DNA of 64,000 nt from an uncultured Planctomycetaceae bacterium (lineage in GTDB: Bacteria; Planctomycetota; Planctomycetia; Planctomycetales; Planctomycetaceae). The DNA lies in NCBI GenBank assembly GCA_903861195.1, contig CAIOTJ010000268.1:1-64000 (forward strand), given 5' to 3'. The translations under genes and the position numbers were made by a program. Below are positions 1-10,174 of this stretch, in pieces. The notes under the pieces were generated by a model. It saw only the letters and a list, made by a program, of their open reading frames with translations. It did not search any database and had not been told where the DNA came from. The stretch's first letter is position 1. Every line of letters begins with the position of its first letter.

Positions 1-642
1 CGCGACCGGCGGATGCTCCGCAAGCTGCACACCCTGCAGCGGGAGTGCGAGCATCTGGAAACGATCCTTGAGGATTTCCTCCGGTTCGTCCGGGTGGGCG
101 AGATGCACCTGGAACAGGTCGATCTGAATGACCAGGTGCGGCGGTTCATCGACTTCTATCAGCCCGAGGCAGAGGCGGCCGGTGTCGAGATCAGCCCACA
201 CCTGGCGACCGATCTGCCCCCCGTGTCGCTCGATGAGACCCTCTTTCGACAGGCGCTGTTCAACATCGCCCGCAATGCCCTGCAGGCGATGCCGAAAGGA
301 GGTCTGCTCGAACTGCAGACCCGCGTGGTCGAGGGCCGGGTCTTGTTGGAACTGATCGACAATGGGCAGGGCATGTCCCCCGAGACGCTCCAGAGCCTGT
401 TCCGCAAAGTCTTCTTTTCGACCAAGGCGAATGGCACTGGTCTGGGTCTGCCCACCGTCCGCCGGATTGTCGAGGCGCATGCCGGACGCGTGTCGGTCGA
501 CAGCGCTCCTGGTCGCGGCACCCGGGTGACCATCGAGCTTCCCCCGGCGGCCCCACTCCGGGCCACATCGTCCTCCCCGACCGCTGCCAGCACGGCCGCG
601 GATTCCACCCCCCGTCCTGTTCCGCCCCCTCCCGTCCCATGA
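1..642 (+). CDS. Sensor histidine kinase, C-terminal part (5' end outside window)
   Basis: The frame is open from base 1, so this is the 3' part of a longer gene; 213 residues are visible. They hold the end of the dimerisation helix and a complete HATPase domain: N box [14 protein letters not shown]1 box DNGQGM and G2 box [16 protein letters not shown]. The phospho-accepting His and any sensor domain lie upstream. The last 35 residues are Pro/Ser/Thr/Ala-rich and look like an unstructured tail. The stop codon overlaps the ATG of the sigma-54 response regulator by 4 bases, so the two are very likely a cognate two-component pair in which this kinase phosphorylates Asp66 of the regulator. The signal sensed cannot be inferred. 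Confidence 0.93.
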   Translation, partial: RDRRMLRKLHTLQRECEHLETILEDFLRFVRVGEMHLEQVDLNDQVRRFIDFYQPEAEAAGVEISPHLATDLPPVSLDETLFRQALFNIARNALQAMPKGGLLELQTRVVEGRVLLELIDNGQGMSPETLQSLFRKVFFSTKANGTGLGLPTVRRIVEAHAGRVSVDSAPGRGTRVTIELPPAAPLRATSSSPTAASTAADSTPRPVPPPPVP

Positions 643-2054
643 ACGCCCAGGAGAAGCTCGCGGAACCATTGCCGGTCCCCGTGCGGGTGCTGATCGTCGA
701 TGACGACGAGGCTCACGCCGAGGCGGTGGCTGAGAGTCTCGAACGGGGTGGCCGCTACGAATGCACGGTCGCCAACTCAGGGGCCCGCGGGTCACAACTG
801 ATCGAGAGCGACTCGTTCGACGTGGTGATCACCGATCTACGGATGAACGACGTCGACGGCCTGGCGATTCTGCGGAAGACCAAAGAGGAACTGCCGGATG
901 CTGAGGTGATCCTGCTGACCGGGCACGGCTCGATCAATTCGGCGGTCACCGCCATGCAGCACGGGGCCTACACCTATCTGACGAAGCCGCTTGATATCCA
1001 CGAGCTGCGGGCGGCGGTCGAGAAAGCGTCGGAACGGCTGCGGTTGATGCGCCAGACCGCCGAGCTGAACCGCCGGCTCGACGAGAAGTTCGGCTTCGAG
1101 GGGGTAATTGGCAACAGTCCGCAGATGCACCGGCTGATTACGCTGTTGCAGCAGATTGCCCCGACCGACAGTACGGTGCTGATCCAGGGGGAGAACGGGA
1201 CCGGGAAGGAACTGGTCGCCCGCGCCATCCACCAAAACAGTCGGCGGAAGAGCAAGCCGTTCGTCCCGCTGAATATCTCGGCCCTCTCGGAAAGCATCCT
1301 CGAGAGCGAACTGTTTGGACACGAAAAAGGCTCGTTCACAGGGGCCGAGCGGCGCCGCGTGGGGCAATTCGAGTTCGCCAACGGAGGGACGCTGTTTCTG
1401 GACGAAGTGGGCGAAATGCCCATGAACACCCAGATCAAGCTGCTGCGGGTCCTGGAGGATGGCCACATCACGCGGGTGGGGGCCAACGAGCAGGTCCGGG
1501 TGAACGTGCGGCTGGTGGCGGCGACCAATGCCGACCTGAAGGAGATGGTCAAGGCGGGAATCTTCCGCATGGACCTCTACTACCGCCTCAACGTGGTCAA
1601 TATCTTGCTGCCCCCGTTGCGTGAACGAAAGGTCGACCTCCCCTTGCTTATGGATCATTTCCTCAAGGAAATGTCGAACCGGCACGGGAAGCAGGTGCAG
1701 GGATTCTCGAAGGCGGCCCAGTCGGCCCTCGTGGCCTATGACTGGCCGGGCAACATCCGTCAGTTGCGAAACACCGTGGAACGGATGTTGGTGGTCGACC
1801 TCGATGGACTGCTGGATGTCGATGACCTGCCCGATGACATTCCTCCACTGCACACAGCGGCCATCGACAGTACCCGGGGAGTGCTGCCCGTCGCGGGTGC
1901 CGATGCCTTGGTCGGGAAATCGATGGAAGACATCGAAAAGTACTACATCCAGCGGACACTCGAGCTGACCCAGGGGAATCGCGAAGAGGCGGCCCGCCTG
2001 CTGGGCATCGGCGAGCGGACGCTGTACCGCAAGATCAAGGAATGGGGGCTGTGA
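639..2054 (+). CDS. Sigma-54-dependent response regulator, NtrC/AtoC family
   Basis: A 471-residue transcriptional activator with the classic three-part layout. The receiver domain (about 14-125) has the acidic pocket at VDDDE, phospho-acceptor Asp66 (ITDLRM), Thr94 and Lys116 (LTKPLD). The AAA+ domain (about 150-385) has Walker A GENGTGKE (usual GESGTGKE), the sigma-54 contact loop GSFTGA (usual GAFTGA) and Walker [11 protein letters not shown] Fis-type helix-turn-helix closes the protein ([20 protein letters not shown]). Family knowledge: phosphorylation drives oligomerisation and ATP-dependent opening of sigma-54 promoters. The ATG overlaps the kinase stop, and its own end overlaps the next gene by 13 bases. 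Ala-to-Ser in the GAFTGA loop is a mild variant seen in active family members. Confidence 0.96.
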   Translation: MNAQEKLAEPLPVPVRVLIVDDDEAHAEAVAESLERGGRYECTVANSGARGSQLIESDSFDVVITDLRMNDVDGLAILRKTKEELPDAEVILLTGHGSINSAVTAMQHGAYTYLTKPLDIHELRAAVEKASERLRLMRQTAELNRRLDEKFGFEGVIGNSPQMHRLITLLQQIAPTDSTVLIQGENGTGKELVARAIHQNSRRKSKPFVPLNISALSESILESELFGHEKGSFTGAERRRVGQFEFANGGTLFLDEVGEMPMNTQIKLLRVLEDGHITRVGANEQVRVNVRLVAATNADLKEMVKAGIFRMDLYYRLNVVNILLPPLRERKVDLPLLMDHFLKEMSNRHGKQVQGFSKAAQSALVAYDWPGNIRQLRNTVERMLVVDLDGLLDVDDLPDDIPPLHTAAIDSTRGVLPVAGADALVGKSMEDIEKYYIQRTLELTQGNREEAARLLGIGERTLYRKIKEWGL

Positions 2055-3088
2055 CGGCTCTCCCGGTCGTCAGCAACACCGATTCGCGGCCCCGCCGCCG
2101 ACGTTCGTGGTGGCGATCTCTGGGTTGGGGGGTAGGGACCGTGTTGGTCAGTCTCAACCTCGTCCTCTTCTGCCAGGCGCGGGCGCTCACCCATTTTCAG
2201 CGCGGTGTTCCCCGGCTTCCCAAGGTCGAGGAGCTGTCGATGGGGCAGCGGCTGTGGTTCTCCCTGTTGGGACCCCCGCTGGGTCGACCCGAGAATGAGA
2301 AGACCCCCGCCGATTACCGGCTGGAATTCACAACCGAAACCGTCGCCGTCCGTCCGGGAATTGAGCTGGAGGTGTGGCGACTTCCCGCCGTCGAGCCGCG
2401 GGGCACGGTGCTGTTGCTCCACGGCTATTCCGAGAGCAAGGCCCGCATGCTGCCCGATGCCCTGATCTTTCACGAGCTCGGATACACGGCAGTGCTGGTC
2501 GACTTCCGGGGAAGCGGCGGGTCGACCGCCAGCCACACCTCGTTGGGGGTTGATGAGGCGGAGGATGTCGCGGCGGTCTGGTCGACTCTGGCCCGCGAGC
2601 ATGAGCCCCGGATCTTGTGCGGCCGATCGATGGGCTCGGTCGCCGCCCTGCGGGCGATGGCCCTCCATGAGGTGCGGCCGACCGCGGCCATTCTCGAAAG
2701 CCCGTTCGACAGGCTCACCACCGCCATCCGCCGACGGTGTGAATTGGTGGGCATTCCCGCCACCCCCATTTCCGAACTGCTGTGCGTCTGGGGGGGAGTG
2801 CAGCATGGGTTCAACCCGTTCACCCACAACGCGACCGATTACGCCCGTGAGGTCGAGTGCCCAGTGCTGCTGTTGCGTGGAGAACGGGACACCCGCGTGC
2901 AAGAGTCTGACCTGCAGTCGATCGCCGTCGAGTTCCCCCGGCCTCCACTCTGCGAAACCTTCCCGGGAGCCGGGCACGACTCCTGCTGTCGACATGACCG
3001 TGACCGGTTCGAGTCGGTCGTTCGTGACTTTCTCCAGACGCTGGAAGGACCGGACGGGTTTCATGGGGGGACCCGGCACGTCGAGTGA
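2042..3088 (+). CDS. Alpha/beta hydrolase with N-terminal membrane anchor
   Basis: 348 residues. A basic N-terminus ([10 protein letters not shown]) is followed by one hydrophobic helix (about 28-45), suggesting a membrane-anchored or exported enzyme. The fold is recognisable from the oxyanion region [13 protein letters not shown] (about 124-136), nucleophile elbow GRSMGS with Ser196, an acid candidate in GERD (about 280) and catalytic His in GAGHDS (about 312). This is the alpha/beta-hydrolase layout found in peptidase- and esterase-like members; the substrate is unknown. The start overlaps the regulator's 3' end by 13 bases, so it is probably translationally coupled and the third gene of the kinase-regulator operon. 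Confidence 0.88.
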   Translation: MGAVTALPVVSNTDSRPRRRRSWWRSLGWGVGTVLVSLNLVLFCQARALTHFQRGVPRLPKVEELSMGQRLWFSLLGPPLGRPENEKTPADYRLEFTTETVAVRPGIELEVWRLPAVEPRGTVLLLHGYSESKARMLPDALIFHELGYTAVLVDFRGSGGSTASHTSLGVDEAEDVAAVWSTLAREHEPRILCGRSMGSVAALRAMALHEVRPTAAILESPFDRLTTAIRRRCELVGIPATPISELLCVWGGVQHGFNPFTHNATDYAREVECPVLLLRGERDTRVQESDLQSIAVEFPRPPLCETFPGAGHDSCCRHDRDRFESVVRDFLQTLEGPDGFHGGTRHVE

Positions 3089-3246
3089 ACAATCAAGACC
3101 GGGCAGATGCATCTGGGGGGGACGCTTGGTTGGCCGGCTGTCGGTCTGTTTCGCGGATCGATCGAGAAAGCTTGGCAACACGCCATCGAACTTGGGCAGA
3201 TCGCCGCAATCTCGTCTCGTACAGCCCCGGCTGACGGCTGGGCCAG

Positions 3247-3627
3247 TCATTCCGCCCGGCGATGCGGACCGGGGATTTCGTGTGGGGGGATCAACCGGAC
3301 GCGGTTTTCGGCATCCACCAGCACAATGGTTGGCTGGTGGTTGCGGGCGTCGGCTTCCGGGATGTCGCAGAAGGTGGCGACGATAACAATGTCTCCCGGG
3401 TGGACCAGATGGGCGGCGGCTCCATTGATGCAGACCACGCCGCTGCCTCGGGCTCCCTCCATCGCGTAGGTCGACAGGCGGGTTCCCCGGGTCACATTCC
3501 AGACATGGACCTCCTCGAACGGGAGGATGTCGGCGGCTTCCAGCAAGTCGAGATCGAGCGTGAGGCTCCCCTCGTAATGCAGGTCGGCCTGTGTGACGGT
3601 AAGGCGGTGTAGTTTCGACTTGAACAT
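3247..3627 (-). CDS. panD: Aspartate 1-decarboxylase (pyruvoyl-dependent)
   Basis: Converts L-aspartate to beta-alanine for pantothenate and CoA synthesis in the cytoplasm. The 126-residue product matches the family in length and sequence: start [21 protein letters not shown], with Gly20-Ser21 as the self-cleavage site that forms the pyruvoyl group, then [12 protein letters not shown] and the [17 protein letters not shown] core. A longer open frame extends upstream, but MFKSK is the family start and the extension has no similarity. No panC or panB is adjacent; the gene sits alone, pointing against the upstream operon. Confidence 0.96.
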   Translation of the reverse strand: MFKSKLHRLTVTQADLHYEGSLTLDLDLLEAADILPFEEVHVWNVTRGTRLSTYAMEGARGSGVVCINGAAAHLVHPGDIVIVATFCDIPEADARNHQPTIVLVDAENRVRLIPPHEIPGPHRRAE

Positions 3628-3910
3628 TCGTCGCGACCATCCGCTGCTCACCGGAGTTGAGGCCGGGTTCCGCGAACGTCCCTTGGCTTGCCGCTCCCCT
3701 CCCGAGTCTTTCCCAGCAGAATCCACCACACCCCTCGCACGGTCCATCTCACAGGCACGCCCCTCCCCGGTGGAGGCTGGCCGTTCAGAACCACATTCTA
3801 ATGCCCCTGTCCCAGAGCGGACACTTCCAGCCGGAGACTTTTCTCGGCTGCCAAATCCCCGGACGGGGTTCCCCGACCGATGAGACCGGGCTGGATGAGC
3901 TGCCACCTCC

Positions 3911-5482
3911 TCACGGCCGGGATGCGGGGCGGGACTCTGGGGCGGGAGCATTGCGGGCATCGGTCCAGCGGTCGGTGCGGAACGGGCTGGCCGGTAGGCC
4001 CACCGCATTGACCAGGTTAGGCTCGGCAATCTGGTTCCAGCCAAACCGGACGGCGACCGGCTGGGAAACCTCAGCGGACCGCACGATCACTGTGTCACCG
4101 TCGATCTGGGCGGTCGCTGGGTAGAACCGGCGGTCTTCCCCGGCGATCGAGAACCAGTTGGGAGGATTGCCATCGCGGGTCTTCAGGCCGATGGCGTGCT
4201 GGAAGGTCAATCGGACGGATCCCTCTTCGACCACCTGTTCACTCCACAGCGGTCCCGAGGGGACCAGGTCTTGTCCGTAGGTGTCGCGCAGGGCCCAGAG
4301 CGAGAGCCGACGTCCCACCTCTTTCTTTTTGGGAGGATGAATGTCCCCAATCGTCGAGATGTCGGTGGTCACCGCCATGCCGGTCTGGGGCAGAGTGAGG
4401 CCGGCCGACTGTGCCTCCCACAACTCGGGAAGCGAGGTGGTGTTGTCGTCGTAGCGGAACGGGGCCAACTGGACGAAAAGAAACGGAAAGTCTCCCTGCT
4501 GCCACACGCGACGCCAGCCTTCGATCAGCCCGGCTTGCAGGTCGTGGTAGTGCATCCCCTGGCCCCGGTTCGATTCGCCCTGGTACCAGATCACTCCTCG
4601 CAGCGTGTAAGGCACCACCGGATGGATCATCGCGTTGTACAGGCTGGTGGGGGCGGCGAAGCCATTCAGGGGATGGGATGGCGGGACAGGCCCGTCGGGA
4701 AAGTCACGTCCCGCCTCGCGCAGGCGGTCCGCCTCCTCCACCCATGTCTTCGTCCGCTGAAGGTGCTCTTGCCGGGCCTCCTGGTACTGGGTCAGGCTCT
4801 GCTGGATCGACTGCCATTCTCCGGCAAGGCTGGGAGTCTCGGCGAAACTGGCTGCGGACATCCACGGTTCGATGCGGGTTCCCCCCACAGCCGAGGCGAT
4901 CAGACCAACCGGCTGCCGAAGTGCCTGGTGCAGTTCGCGGCCAAAAAAGTACAGCACGGCTGAAAAGCCCGGAACGGTTTCGGGAGTACAGACCAACCAG
5001 CCCGCAGCGACCTTCGATTGCGGGGTACCCGCCGTACCGATGGGGACGGAGAAGAGGCGGATTTCGGGGAACCTGGCTTGGGCGATCTCGGCTTGTGCGT
5101 CGGTTGCGAGGTGCAGGGGCCAACCCATGTTCGATTGCCCCGAACCCAGCCAGACCTCTCCCACCAGAATGTCACGCACAGTGACCGCGCCCGACAGCGC
5201 GGTGACGGTCATTTCGACCGGTTTGCGGCTGCTCTCGCGGGCCGGCAGGGTAACCCACCACTCTCCGGCGGCGTTGGCATGCGTGACTCGGATTTCACCG
5301 GCCAGATTCACGGAGACTTCTTCACCTGGCTCGGCCCAGCCCCAGACCCGGAGGGGGTGCCCGGCCTGCAGAACCATGTGATCACTCAGTATGGCAGGCA
5401 GTGTGACATCGGCGCGGGCCACTGAAATTCCCAGGGCCAGACAGGCCCCTACAAACCAGAGCAGGCAGACCAGGCGATGCAT
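3911..5482 (-). CDS. Sialate O-acetylesterase-like SGNH hydrolase, exported
   Basis: 523 residues beginning with a signal peptide ([20 protein letters not shown], cleavage near ARA-DV). An N-terminal beta-sandwich ([21 protein letters not shown]) precedes the SGNH esterase domain. Block I is GSGQSNM with the nucleophile Ser, a central WYQGESN supplies oxyanion residues, and the Asp/His pair is in [16 protein letters not shown]. This is the SiaE/DUF303 family, common in planctomycetes, which removes O-acetyl groups from sialic acids or from plant and algal polysaccharides. The start was moved inward from a much longer open frame because MHRL opens the signal peptide. Polysaccharide deacetylation is the likely role; the exact substrate is inference. 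Confidence 0.92.
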   Translation of the reverse strand: MHRLVCLLWFVGACLALGISVARADVTLPAILSDHMVLQAGHPLRVWGWAEPGEEVSVNLAGEIRVTHANAAGEWWVTLPARESSRKPVEMTVTALSGAVTVRDILVGEVWLGSGQSNMGWPLHLATDAQAEIAQARFPEIRLFSVPIGTAGTPQSKVAAGWLVCTPETVPGFSAVLYFFGRELHQALRQPVGLIASAVGGTRIEPWMSAASFAETPSLAGEWQSIQQSLTQYQEARQEHLQRTKTWVEEADRLREAGRDFPDGPVPPSHPLNGFAAPTSLYNAMIHPVVPYTLRGVIWYQGESNRGQGMHYHDLQAGLIEGWRRVWQQGDFPFLFVQLAPFRYDDNTTSLPELWEAQSAGLTLPQTGMAVTTDISTIGDIHPPKKKEVGRRLSLWALRDTYGQDLVPSGPLWSEQVVEEGSVRLTFQHAIGLKTRDGNPPNWFSIAGEDRRFYPATAQIDGDTVIVRSAEVSQPVAVRFGWNQIAEPNLVNAVGLPASPFRTDRWTDARNAPAPESRPASRP

Positions 5483-5598
5483 GAACAATGGCTCGCAAGA
5501 CGAGGAACCAGAACCCGGAGAAAAGTCCGGGGGCTGACGGGGAACGAGGAAAAAAATATTCGGTGTGGGGTCCGAACGAACAGCAGCGCGAGCTGCTT

Positions 5599-7086
5599 TC
5601 ATTCTTGCGGAGTGGATGTGCTCCGACGGTGGTAGGCCGAGGAGGGGGAAGCGAAACTCGAACCAGCCGCGTTGGACCGGGTGCTCTCGAGGCGGGAGGT
5701 TGGCAGCGTCGCCAATTTGCGTGGCGGAAACAGGCCAGTGATCCACCATCCCAGAGCTAGCCCCAGGGCCGAGAACAGCCAGCCCAGCAACAGATCGGTC
5801 TGATCGGGGGCATGAGGGGGGAAGATCGTCTGGCCCAACTCGAGCGCCAGGGCAAGGTGTACCGAGACCACCAGCGCCAGCAAGAGCAAGGGCCAGGGAC
5901 GGAGTCGCCAATCGAGCTGAATCTGGCGACAGACCCACCCGAGGATAAGGCCCAGCGGAGCGTACCACAGCAGTTTGCTCTTGGTGGGCCAATCGTATTC
6001 CCCAGTTCGCAGCCACGTTCCCAGTTGCTGATTGCGAAAGGCTCGCAGGATGGTGACGATGCGGGGCCGCTCAATGCGTGGTTCGAGAGGCCACCAGAAT
6101 TCACTGCAAAGGTAGCAGGCCCCAAAGAGCCAGACTCCAATTCCCATGGCAAGTTTCACGTAGGTCCGTTCCGATGGATGCAGTTGCCAGGCCAGAGATC
6201 CCTCCCGTCGTTGAACACAGACGATGGTCAACCAACCGGCCAATAGGCCCATCAGCAGGTTGCTGGTCGACGAAACCCGGCTGATCACCAGCACCTGGAT
6301 CGCCTCCATGAAACAGACCGCCAGAGTCAGCAGCAGGCCATTCATCCAGATCGAGCGGGGTGGGCGATCATCCCGATGGCCCAGATTGATAAAAGCCAGC
6401 CCCATCAGGCTGGCCGAAAGGGCGCAGCCGACCAGCCCCAGTTGTGTGGAGGGGAGACTGAGTGGATGCTTGCGGAAGGGAATCAACTCCACCCCACCCG
6501 AGGCCACCTTCTGCTTGAGATCGTAGGGGGAGATCGAGATGTCCATCGGAGCGAGTTGAGCCAGGAACAACAGCCCGAGCATCACCATCCACGCGGGACG
6601 CATCTGAGTGAAGACATCCATCCGCCGCACGAGCGCAGGGCCGATCAGCCACCAGACGCCCATCCCAAAGCATGCCCCCAACAGTTGCGCCTGGACGTCG
6701 AGCGGATTGACCACTCTCGGAGGAAACCAGTATTGGGCAAATTCCAGCAACAGGGAGAACAGCACCAGCACCGGCAACCACAGGACCGCCCGAATCAGTC
6801 CGCTGGCGCGAGGGGCCGTCCCCGCTGTGGTGGCCAATCCCGCCGCGAAAAATCCCAGCGGAACAAACAGCAGGACATTCGACACCCAGTCACTGCGCGA
6901 GCCGATCCGAAAGCGAAAGAATTCCAACTGCTGGAACTGGGTCCAGGCTCCTCCAAAACTCTGAGAAGAGACGCGAAAGGGCCAGCAGGATCCCGCAACG
7001 GCAATGACAGCGAACAACACGAAGAGGCCGAACATCAGGCGACAGGCCTGGGTGGCGAAACTGCTGGGCCGCAGAGGGGTACGCAT
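5599..7086 (-). CDS. Polytopic membrane protein with three VanZ-like repeats
   Basis: 495 residues, mostly transmembrane helices. VanZ-like segments recur three times: (1) the helix DWVSNVLLFVPLGFF with LLLEFAQYWFPPRVVNPLDV; (2) a region around ELIPFRKHPLSL with CFMEAIQVLVISRVSSTSN; (3) LLWYAPLGLILGWV with LALELGQTIFPPHAPDQTDL. Each shows the acidic-aromatic helix (E-x-x-Q) followed by a D/N-rich loop that marks VanZ. The C-terminal 40 residues are Ser/Thr/Arg-rich and probably cytoplasmic. VanZ itself gives low-level teicoplanin resistance by an unknown mechanism; no such role should be assumed here. Confidence 0.8.
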   Translation of the reverse strand: MRTPLRPSSFATQACRLMFGLFVLFAVIAVAGSCWPFRVSSQSFGGAWTQFQQLEFFRFRIGSRSDWVSNVLLFVPLGFFAAGLATTAGTAPRASGLIRAVLWLPVLVLFSLLLEFAQYWFPPRVVNPLDVQAQLLGACFGMGVWWLIGPALVRRMDVFTQMRPAWMVMLGLLFLAQLAPMDISISPYDLKQKVASGGVELIPFRKHPLSLPSTQLGLVGCALSASLMGLAFINLGHRDDRPPRSIWMNGLLLTLAVCFMEAIQVLVISRVSSTSNLLMGLLAGWLTIVCVQRREGSLAWQLHPSERTYVKLAMGIGVWLFGACYLCSEFWWPLEPRIERPRIVTILRAFRNQQLGTWLRTGEYDWPTKSKLLWYAPLGLILGWVCRQIQLDWRLRPWPLLLLALVVSVHLALALELGQTIFPPHAPDQTDLLLGWLFSALGLALGWWITGLFPPRKLATLPTSRLESTRSNAAGSSFASPSSAYHRRSTSTPQE

Positions 7087-7146
7087 GAGGTCAATATCTG
7101 TTCGAACAGCCGGTCGGTTCGGCGGGGCTACTTCAGCCGGGGTGGC

Positions 7147-7953
7147 TCAATCGAGTTCCAGCAGCCAGATGTCATGGCGACCCTCTCGGACCGAGATGCA
7201 GGCCAGCCGATTCTCCGTGGGATGCCACGCGGGAAAATCGTCCCGCTCCGGATGGGTTGTGAGCGGATGAGGATCCGAGCCATCCGACCCCATCAGCCAG
7301 AGATCGTAATTCCCCTCCCGATTGGTGACGAAGGCGATCCGTCCTCCGTCGCCAGACCAGGTGGGACGCAGGTCCATCCCCGGAGAGTGCGTCAATCGGC
7401 GGGAGTTGGTGCCGTCGGCCTGCAGCACGTAGATCTCATAGTCGCCATCTCGGGTACTGCAGAAAGCAAGTCGGTCTCCCGTGGGGGAATACGCGGGATG
7501 GGTGTTGATCCCCGCAGTGGCGGTCAGATCGCGACGGTTTTTCGCCTGGGGATCGACGGTGATCAACTGCTGTCCGCCAGCGGTCGGCAGACTGAAGCAG
7601 ACCTGGGTTCCCGCGGGGTGCCAAGTGGGGTGCCTCAGTCCAGCGAACCCACCCCCCGGATCGAAGACCGCCGTCTCGGATCCATTCGGGGGGGCGATGA
7701 CCAATTTCAATTGGAGGTTGGCGCGCGACTGCACCCAGGCGGCGAACCGCCCGTCGGCCGAGAAGGCAGGTTCGAACTCCGAGGTGTTCTGCTGCGGATG
7801 CCAGCGGGAGATCTGCCCCGTCGCCAGGTCGAACTGGTGGATGGCGAGCAATTCGGGGGTCTGCTGCAGGCCGAAGTACAGCAGATCTCCCTGCGGCGAC
7901 CAGGCAAGATCGCGCTTGAAACGTCCATCGGTGGTCAGGCGGTGCCACTTCAC
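7147..7953 (-). CDS. TolB-like beta-propeller (WD40-like PD40 repeats)
   Basis: 268 residues made almost wholly of PD40 repeats, for example FSADGRFAAWV, YSPTGDRLAFCSTRDGDYEI and WSGDGGRIAFVTNREGNYD. They resemble the TolB C-terminal propeller and the DPP-IV/peptidase propellers. There is no signal peptide if translation starts at GTG 7953, which overlaps the TGA of the upstream DUF1501 gene (GTGA). That overlap argues for translational coupling and sets the start; a longer open frame upstream lies inside the DUF1501 gene in another frame. Likely a protein-interaction scaffold working with its DUF1501 partner. Cellular location is unresolved. Confidence 0.87.
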   Translation of the reverse strand: MKWHRLTTDGRFKRDLAWSPQGDLLYFGLQQTPELLAIHQFDLATGQISRWHPQQNTSEFEPAFSADGRFAAWVQSRANLQLKLVIAPPNGSETAVFDPGGGFAGLRHPTWHPAGTQVCFSLPTAGGQQLITVDPQAKNRRDLTATAGINTHPAYSPTGDRLAFCSTRDGDYEIYVLQADGTNSRRLTHSPGMDLRPTWSGDGGRIAFVTNREGNYDLWLMGSDGSDPHPLTTHPERDDFPAWHPTENRLACISVREGRHDIWLLELD

Positions 7954-9299
7954 GCGAGGAGTTCCTCGATGACCCGTGCGTTTGGGGTCACCTGCATCTC
8001 GATCCGCCGTGTCAGGGACAGCCCAGCCAGCTCGAGCACCGTCGCCCCCACATCCAGCGGGGTCACAGGAATGGTGGCGGGGGCCGAACCGGTCTTGTCG
8101 CTGCGCCCCACGACAATTCCAGGCTTCACACCCGCACCTGCCCAGATCGAAAAGTAGCAGCCCGGCCAGTGATCGCGGGCCATCTGCCCGTTGATCCTGG
8201 GAGTGCGGCCGAATTCTCCCAGCATCAGTACCAATGTGCTGTCGAGTAATCCCCGGTCGCGCAGATCGTCGAGCAGAGCGGCGGCGGCCCTGTCGAAGAT
8301 CGGCCCATGGCGGTCCTGCAACAGCTCGAAGTTCCAAATGTGCGTGTCCCACCCAAAATCGCAATTGGGGGTAATGGCTTCGACGTAGGTGCTCCAGTTG
8401 ACCTGCACGAAGGGAACGTCCGCCTCGACCAACCGCCGCGCAAGCAGGCAACTTTGACCAAACGTGGTGTACCCGTAGGATTGCCGCACTGCGTCGGATT
8501 CCGTCCCCAGGTCGAGCGCGGCCCGGGCCGCGGGGGCGGTCAGCAGGTCGCAAGCCCGCTGCCACGACTTGTCCCAGACACCCAATCGTTCGTCCCGGAC
8601 CTGATCGATCCCCGAACGCAGCAGGTCGAGCGAGTCGCGGAGGCGGGTGCGATCGGCCAATGCCTGCGGAGTCTGGCCTTCGATCAATTGCAGCGAGGGA
8701 ATCTCGACGTCTCCGAGATCACCGCACCGAATCCGGAATGGGTCATGCGCCTGCCCCCAGCGACCCCCCCCCTGTCCTTTGACCAGCCCCACGACATCAC
8801 GAATCGGACCGTTCCCCAGAGCCACAAATGGGGGCAGGCTGCCGTATCCGCGGGTTTTGGCCAACACCGCCCCAAAATGCGGCTCAGGAATTGAGGTCAG
8901 CAGGTTGGCGGCCGAAAGTCCCAGTGTTCCCGCTTCCAGGTGCCCCTGTTGGAAATTGACATTCGAGCGGACCAGGGCGAATTGGTCGTTCCGTGCCGCC
9001 AGCCGGGGAAGTGTCTCGCAGAACTGCACCCCCGGCAGCCGCGTGGCTATGGGGGCGAACGGCCCGCGGACATCGAGCGGTGCCTCAGGCTTGGGATCGA
9101 ACAGGTCCAGATGGCTGGGACCTCCCCAAAGCCACACCAGGATGACCGACTTGGCGACAGCACGCTCCCCCGCTGTCGCCTGGGGCATACCCCCAGCCGC
9201 GGCTGCCATGGCGAGCGGGGCCAAGGCTCCGGCCTGTACAAACGCCCGGCGTGACAGCCCCCCACAACTGCCCGTCGCGTGTCGGCCAATCTGCAGCAT
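7950..9299 (-). CDS. DUF1501 protein (sulfatase-like, Tat-exported)
   Basis: 449 residues. A Tat-type leader (SRRAFVQAGALAPLAMAAAA) is followed by the DUF1501 core: VWLWGGPSHLDLFDPKPEAP, the FCETLPRLA segment, the C-terminal LGEFGRTPRINGQMARDHW block and a late GATVLELAGL helix. DUF1501 belongs to the alkaline-phosphatase/sulfatase superfamily and is greatly expanded in planctomycetes, usually next to DUF1549/DUF1553 cytochrome proteins; that partner is absent here. Instead a TolB-like propeller follows with a GTGA overlap. No enzymatic activity is established for the family, so hydrolase function is inference. Confidence 0.93.
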   Translation of the reverse strand: MLQIGRHATGSCGGLSRRAFVQAGALAPLAMAAAAGGMPQATAGERAVAKSVILVWLWGGPSHLDLFDPKPEAPLDVRGPFAPIATRLPGVQFCETLPRLAARNDQFALVRSNVNFQQGHLEAGTLGLSAANLLTSIPEPHFGAVLAKTRGYGSLPPFVALGNGPIRDVVGLVKGQGGGRWGQAHDPFRIRCGDLGDVEIPSLQLIEGQTPQALADRTRLRDSLDLLRSGIDQVRDERLGVWDKSWQRACDLLTAPAARAALDLGTESDAVRQSYGYTTFGQSCLLARRLVEADVPFVQVNWSTYVEAITPNCDFGWDTHIWNFELLQDRHGPIFDRAAAALLDDLRDRGLLDSTLVLMLGEFGRTPRINGQMARDHWPGCYFSIWAGAGVKPGIVVGRSDKTGSAPATIPVTPLDVGATVLELAGLSLTRRIEMQVTPNARVIEELLA

Positions 9300-10055
9300 C
9301 GATGCCTCGGGCGCGGCTGGAGAGGGGAAGTGTGTGCTCGGGTCGAAAAATCACCGCAAACGATTCTATCGGTTCTCCCCAGAGCGAGCAATTCGCGAAC
9401 GGATCTGGACACCAGTTGAAGTCAACAGTTCGCAAGATGCTGCCGCAACGACCAATTCGGGGTGGAGTCGGTCTGTGCTCCGTTTCCGCAATTCTCAGGG
9501 CTGTTTCTGTTCCTCTTGGGCAGTTCCAAGCGTCCGGGGGCGGGGCTCCGATAGTTCGGGCGACCCCGATCGGTCAGCCGTGATCATTGAGAGACGGGCA
9601 CAACACGTCGTTGGCCGGTGGCAGCAACCACCGGAAATTGCCGAAACGTACCGTGCCCTCAGCGCCATGGCCCTTCGGCTGTGGCGGGGGTGTCCCCGGA
9701 TTGTCGATCGTGGGAATCGGGGACATCCTGGAAGATCAGGTCATTTCTCTCTTCCCTGTCCATTGCGTTTCACGCCTTGACGGTACCCGGGGTGCTGTTC
9801 GAGCCGAAACCGCCAAGGGTTCCTTGCGACATTCCAAGCGTCGAGCAATCTGGCCAAAATTGCCTGCATCTCCCGAGGAGCCGCTTGCCCATGGCCCTTA
9901 GTTCGCGCCTGGTCAACTGCCTTGACCTGGTTTGTTCCACGACACGAAACGTACTGCCCCTTCAATAGAGTGGGAAACGCACCTTCCATCCGCCGGGGAG
10001 AACAGGGCGACATGCGCCGTGCCCGATTCCGAAAACCGGAGCCGCCCGGTGAGGA
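9300..10055. other. Long intergenic stretch, no convincing gene
   Basis: About 750 bases between the DUF1501 start and the decayed cold-shock remnant. Several short frames cross it on both strands, but none shows a domain. The only one noted separately is a 90-codon frame on the minus strand at 9741-10013. The stretch must carry the promoter of the DUF1501-TolB operon near 9300. No strong inverted repeat was found. Confidence 0.5.
9741..10013 (-). CDS. Doubtful small ORF downstream of the hibernation factor
   Basis: A 90-residue frame with an ATG start, on the same strand as and 42 bases beyond the end of the HPF/cold-shock remnant. It is Arg/Gln/Lys-rich (for example RTKGHGQAAPREMQAILARL) and could form one or two helices, but I recognise no family. 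Codon usage is not clearly biased and no strong ribosome binding site is visible. It may be an accidental open frame in a decaying region. Confidence 0.2.
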   Translation of the reverse strand: MSPCSPRRMEGAFPTLLKGQYVSCRGTNQVKAVDQARTKGHGQAAPREMQAILARLLDAWNVARNPWRFRLEQHPGYRQGVKRNGQGREK

Positions 10056-10174
10056 TCAATCCGGACGGACGGTGCTGGCCTGGGGATCTTTGTCTCCCGG
10101 TTCCTCGGTGAATTGCACACGATCTCCGACCCGGAGCCGCTGGAACCCCCCCCATGGACCGTGTTTCGGTGGAA
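10056..10174 (-). pseudogene. Remnant of a C-terminal cold-shock domain lost from the HPF gene
   Basis: Directly after the HPF stop codon the same reading frame continues as FHRNTVHGG, the centre of a cold-shock domain (usual ..YFHRNSV..). It then shifts at a run of eight G bases (10154-10161) into a frame reading GGFQRLRVGDRVQFTEEPGD and on to PQASTVRP before TGA at 10056. That is the recognisable C-terminal half of a cold-shock domain. The stop is a TAA where family members have Tyr. HPF-CSD fusions are known in planctomycetes and proteobacteria, so the ancestral gene probably spanned 10056-10600. Confidence 0.8.

Noticed and set aside
837-1853. 338-codon minus-strand frame inside the sigma-54 regulator
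   Set aside because: Antisense shadow of a clear regulator gene; no start context and no domain.
6376-8157. 593-codon plus-strand frame over the VanZ and TolB genes
   Set aside because: Antisense to two minus-strand genes with clear families; composition is that of a GC-rich shadow.
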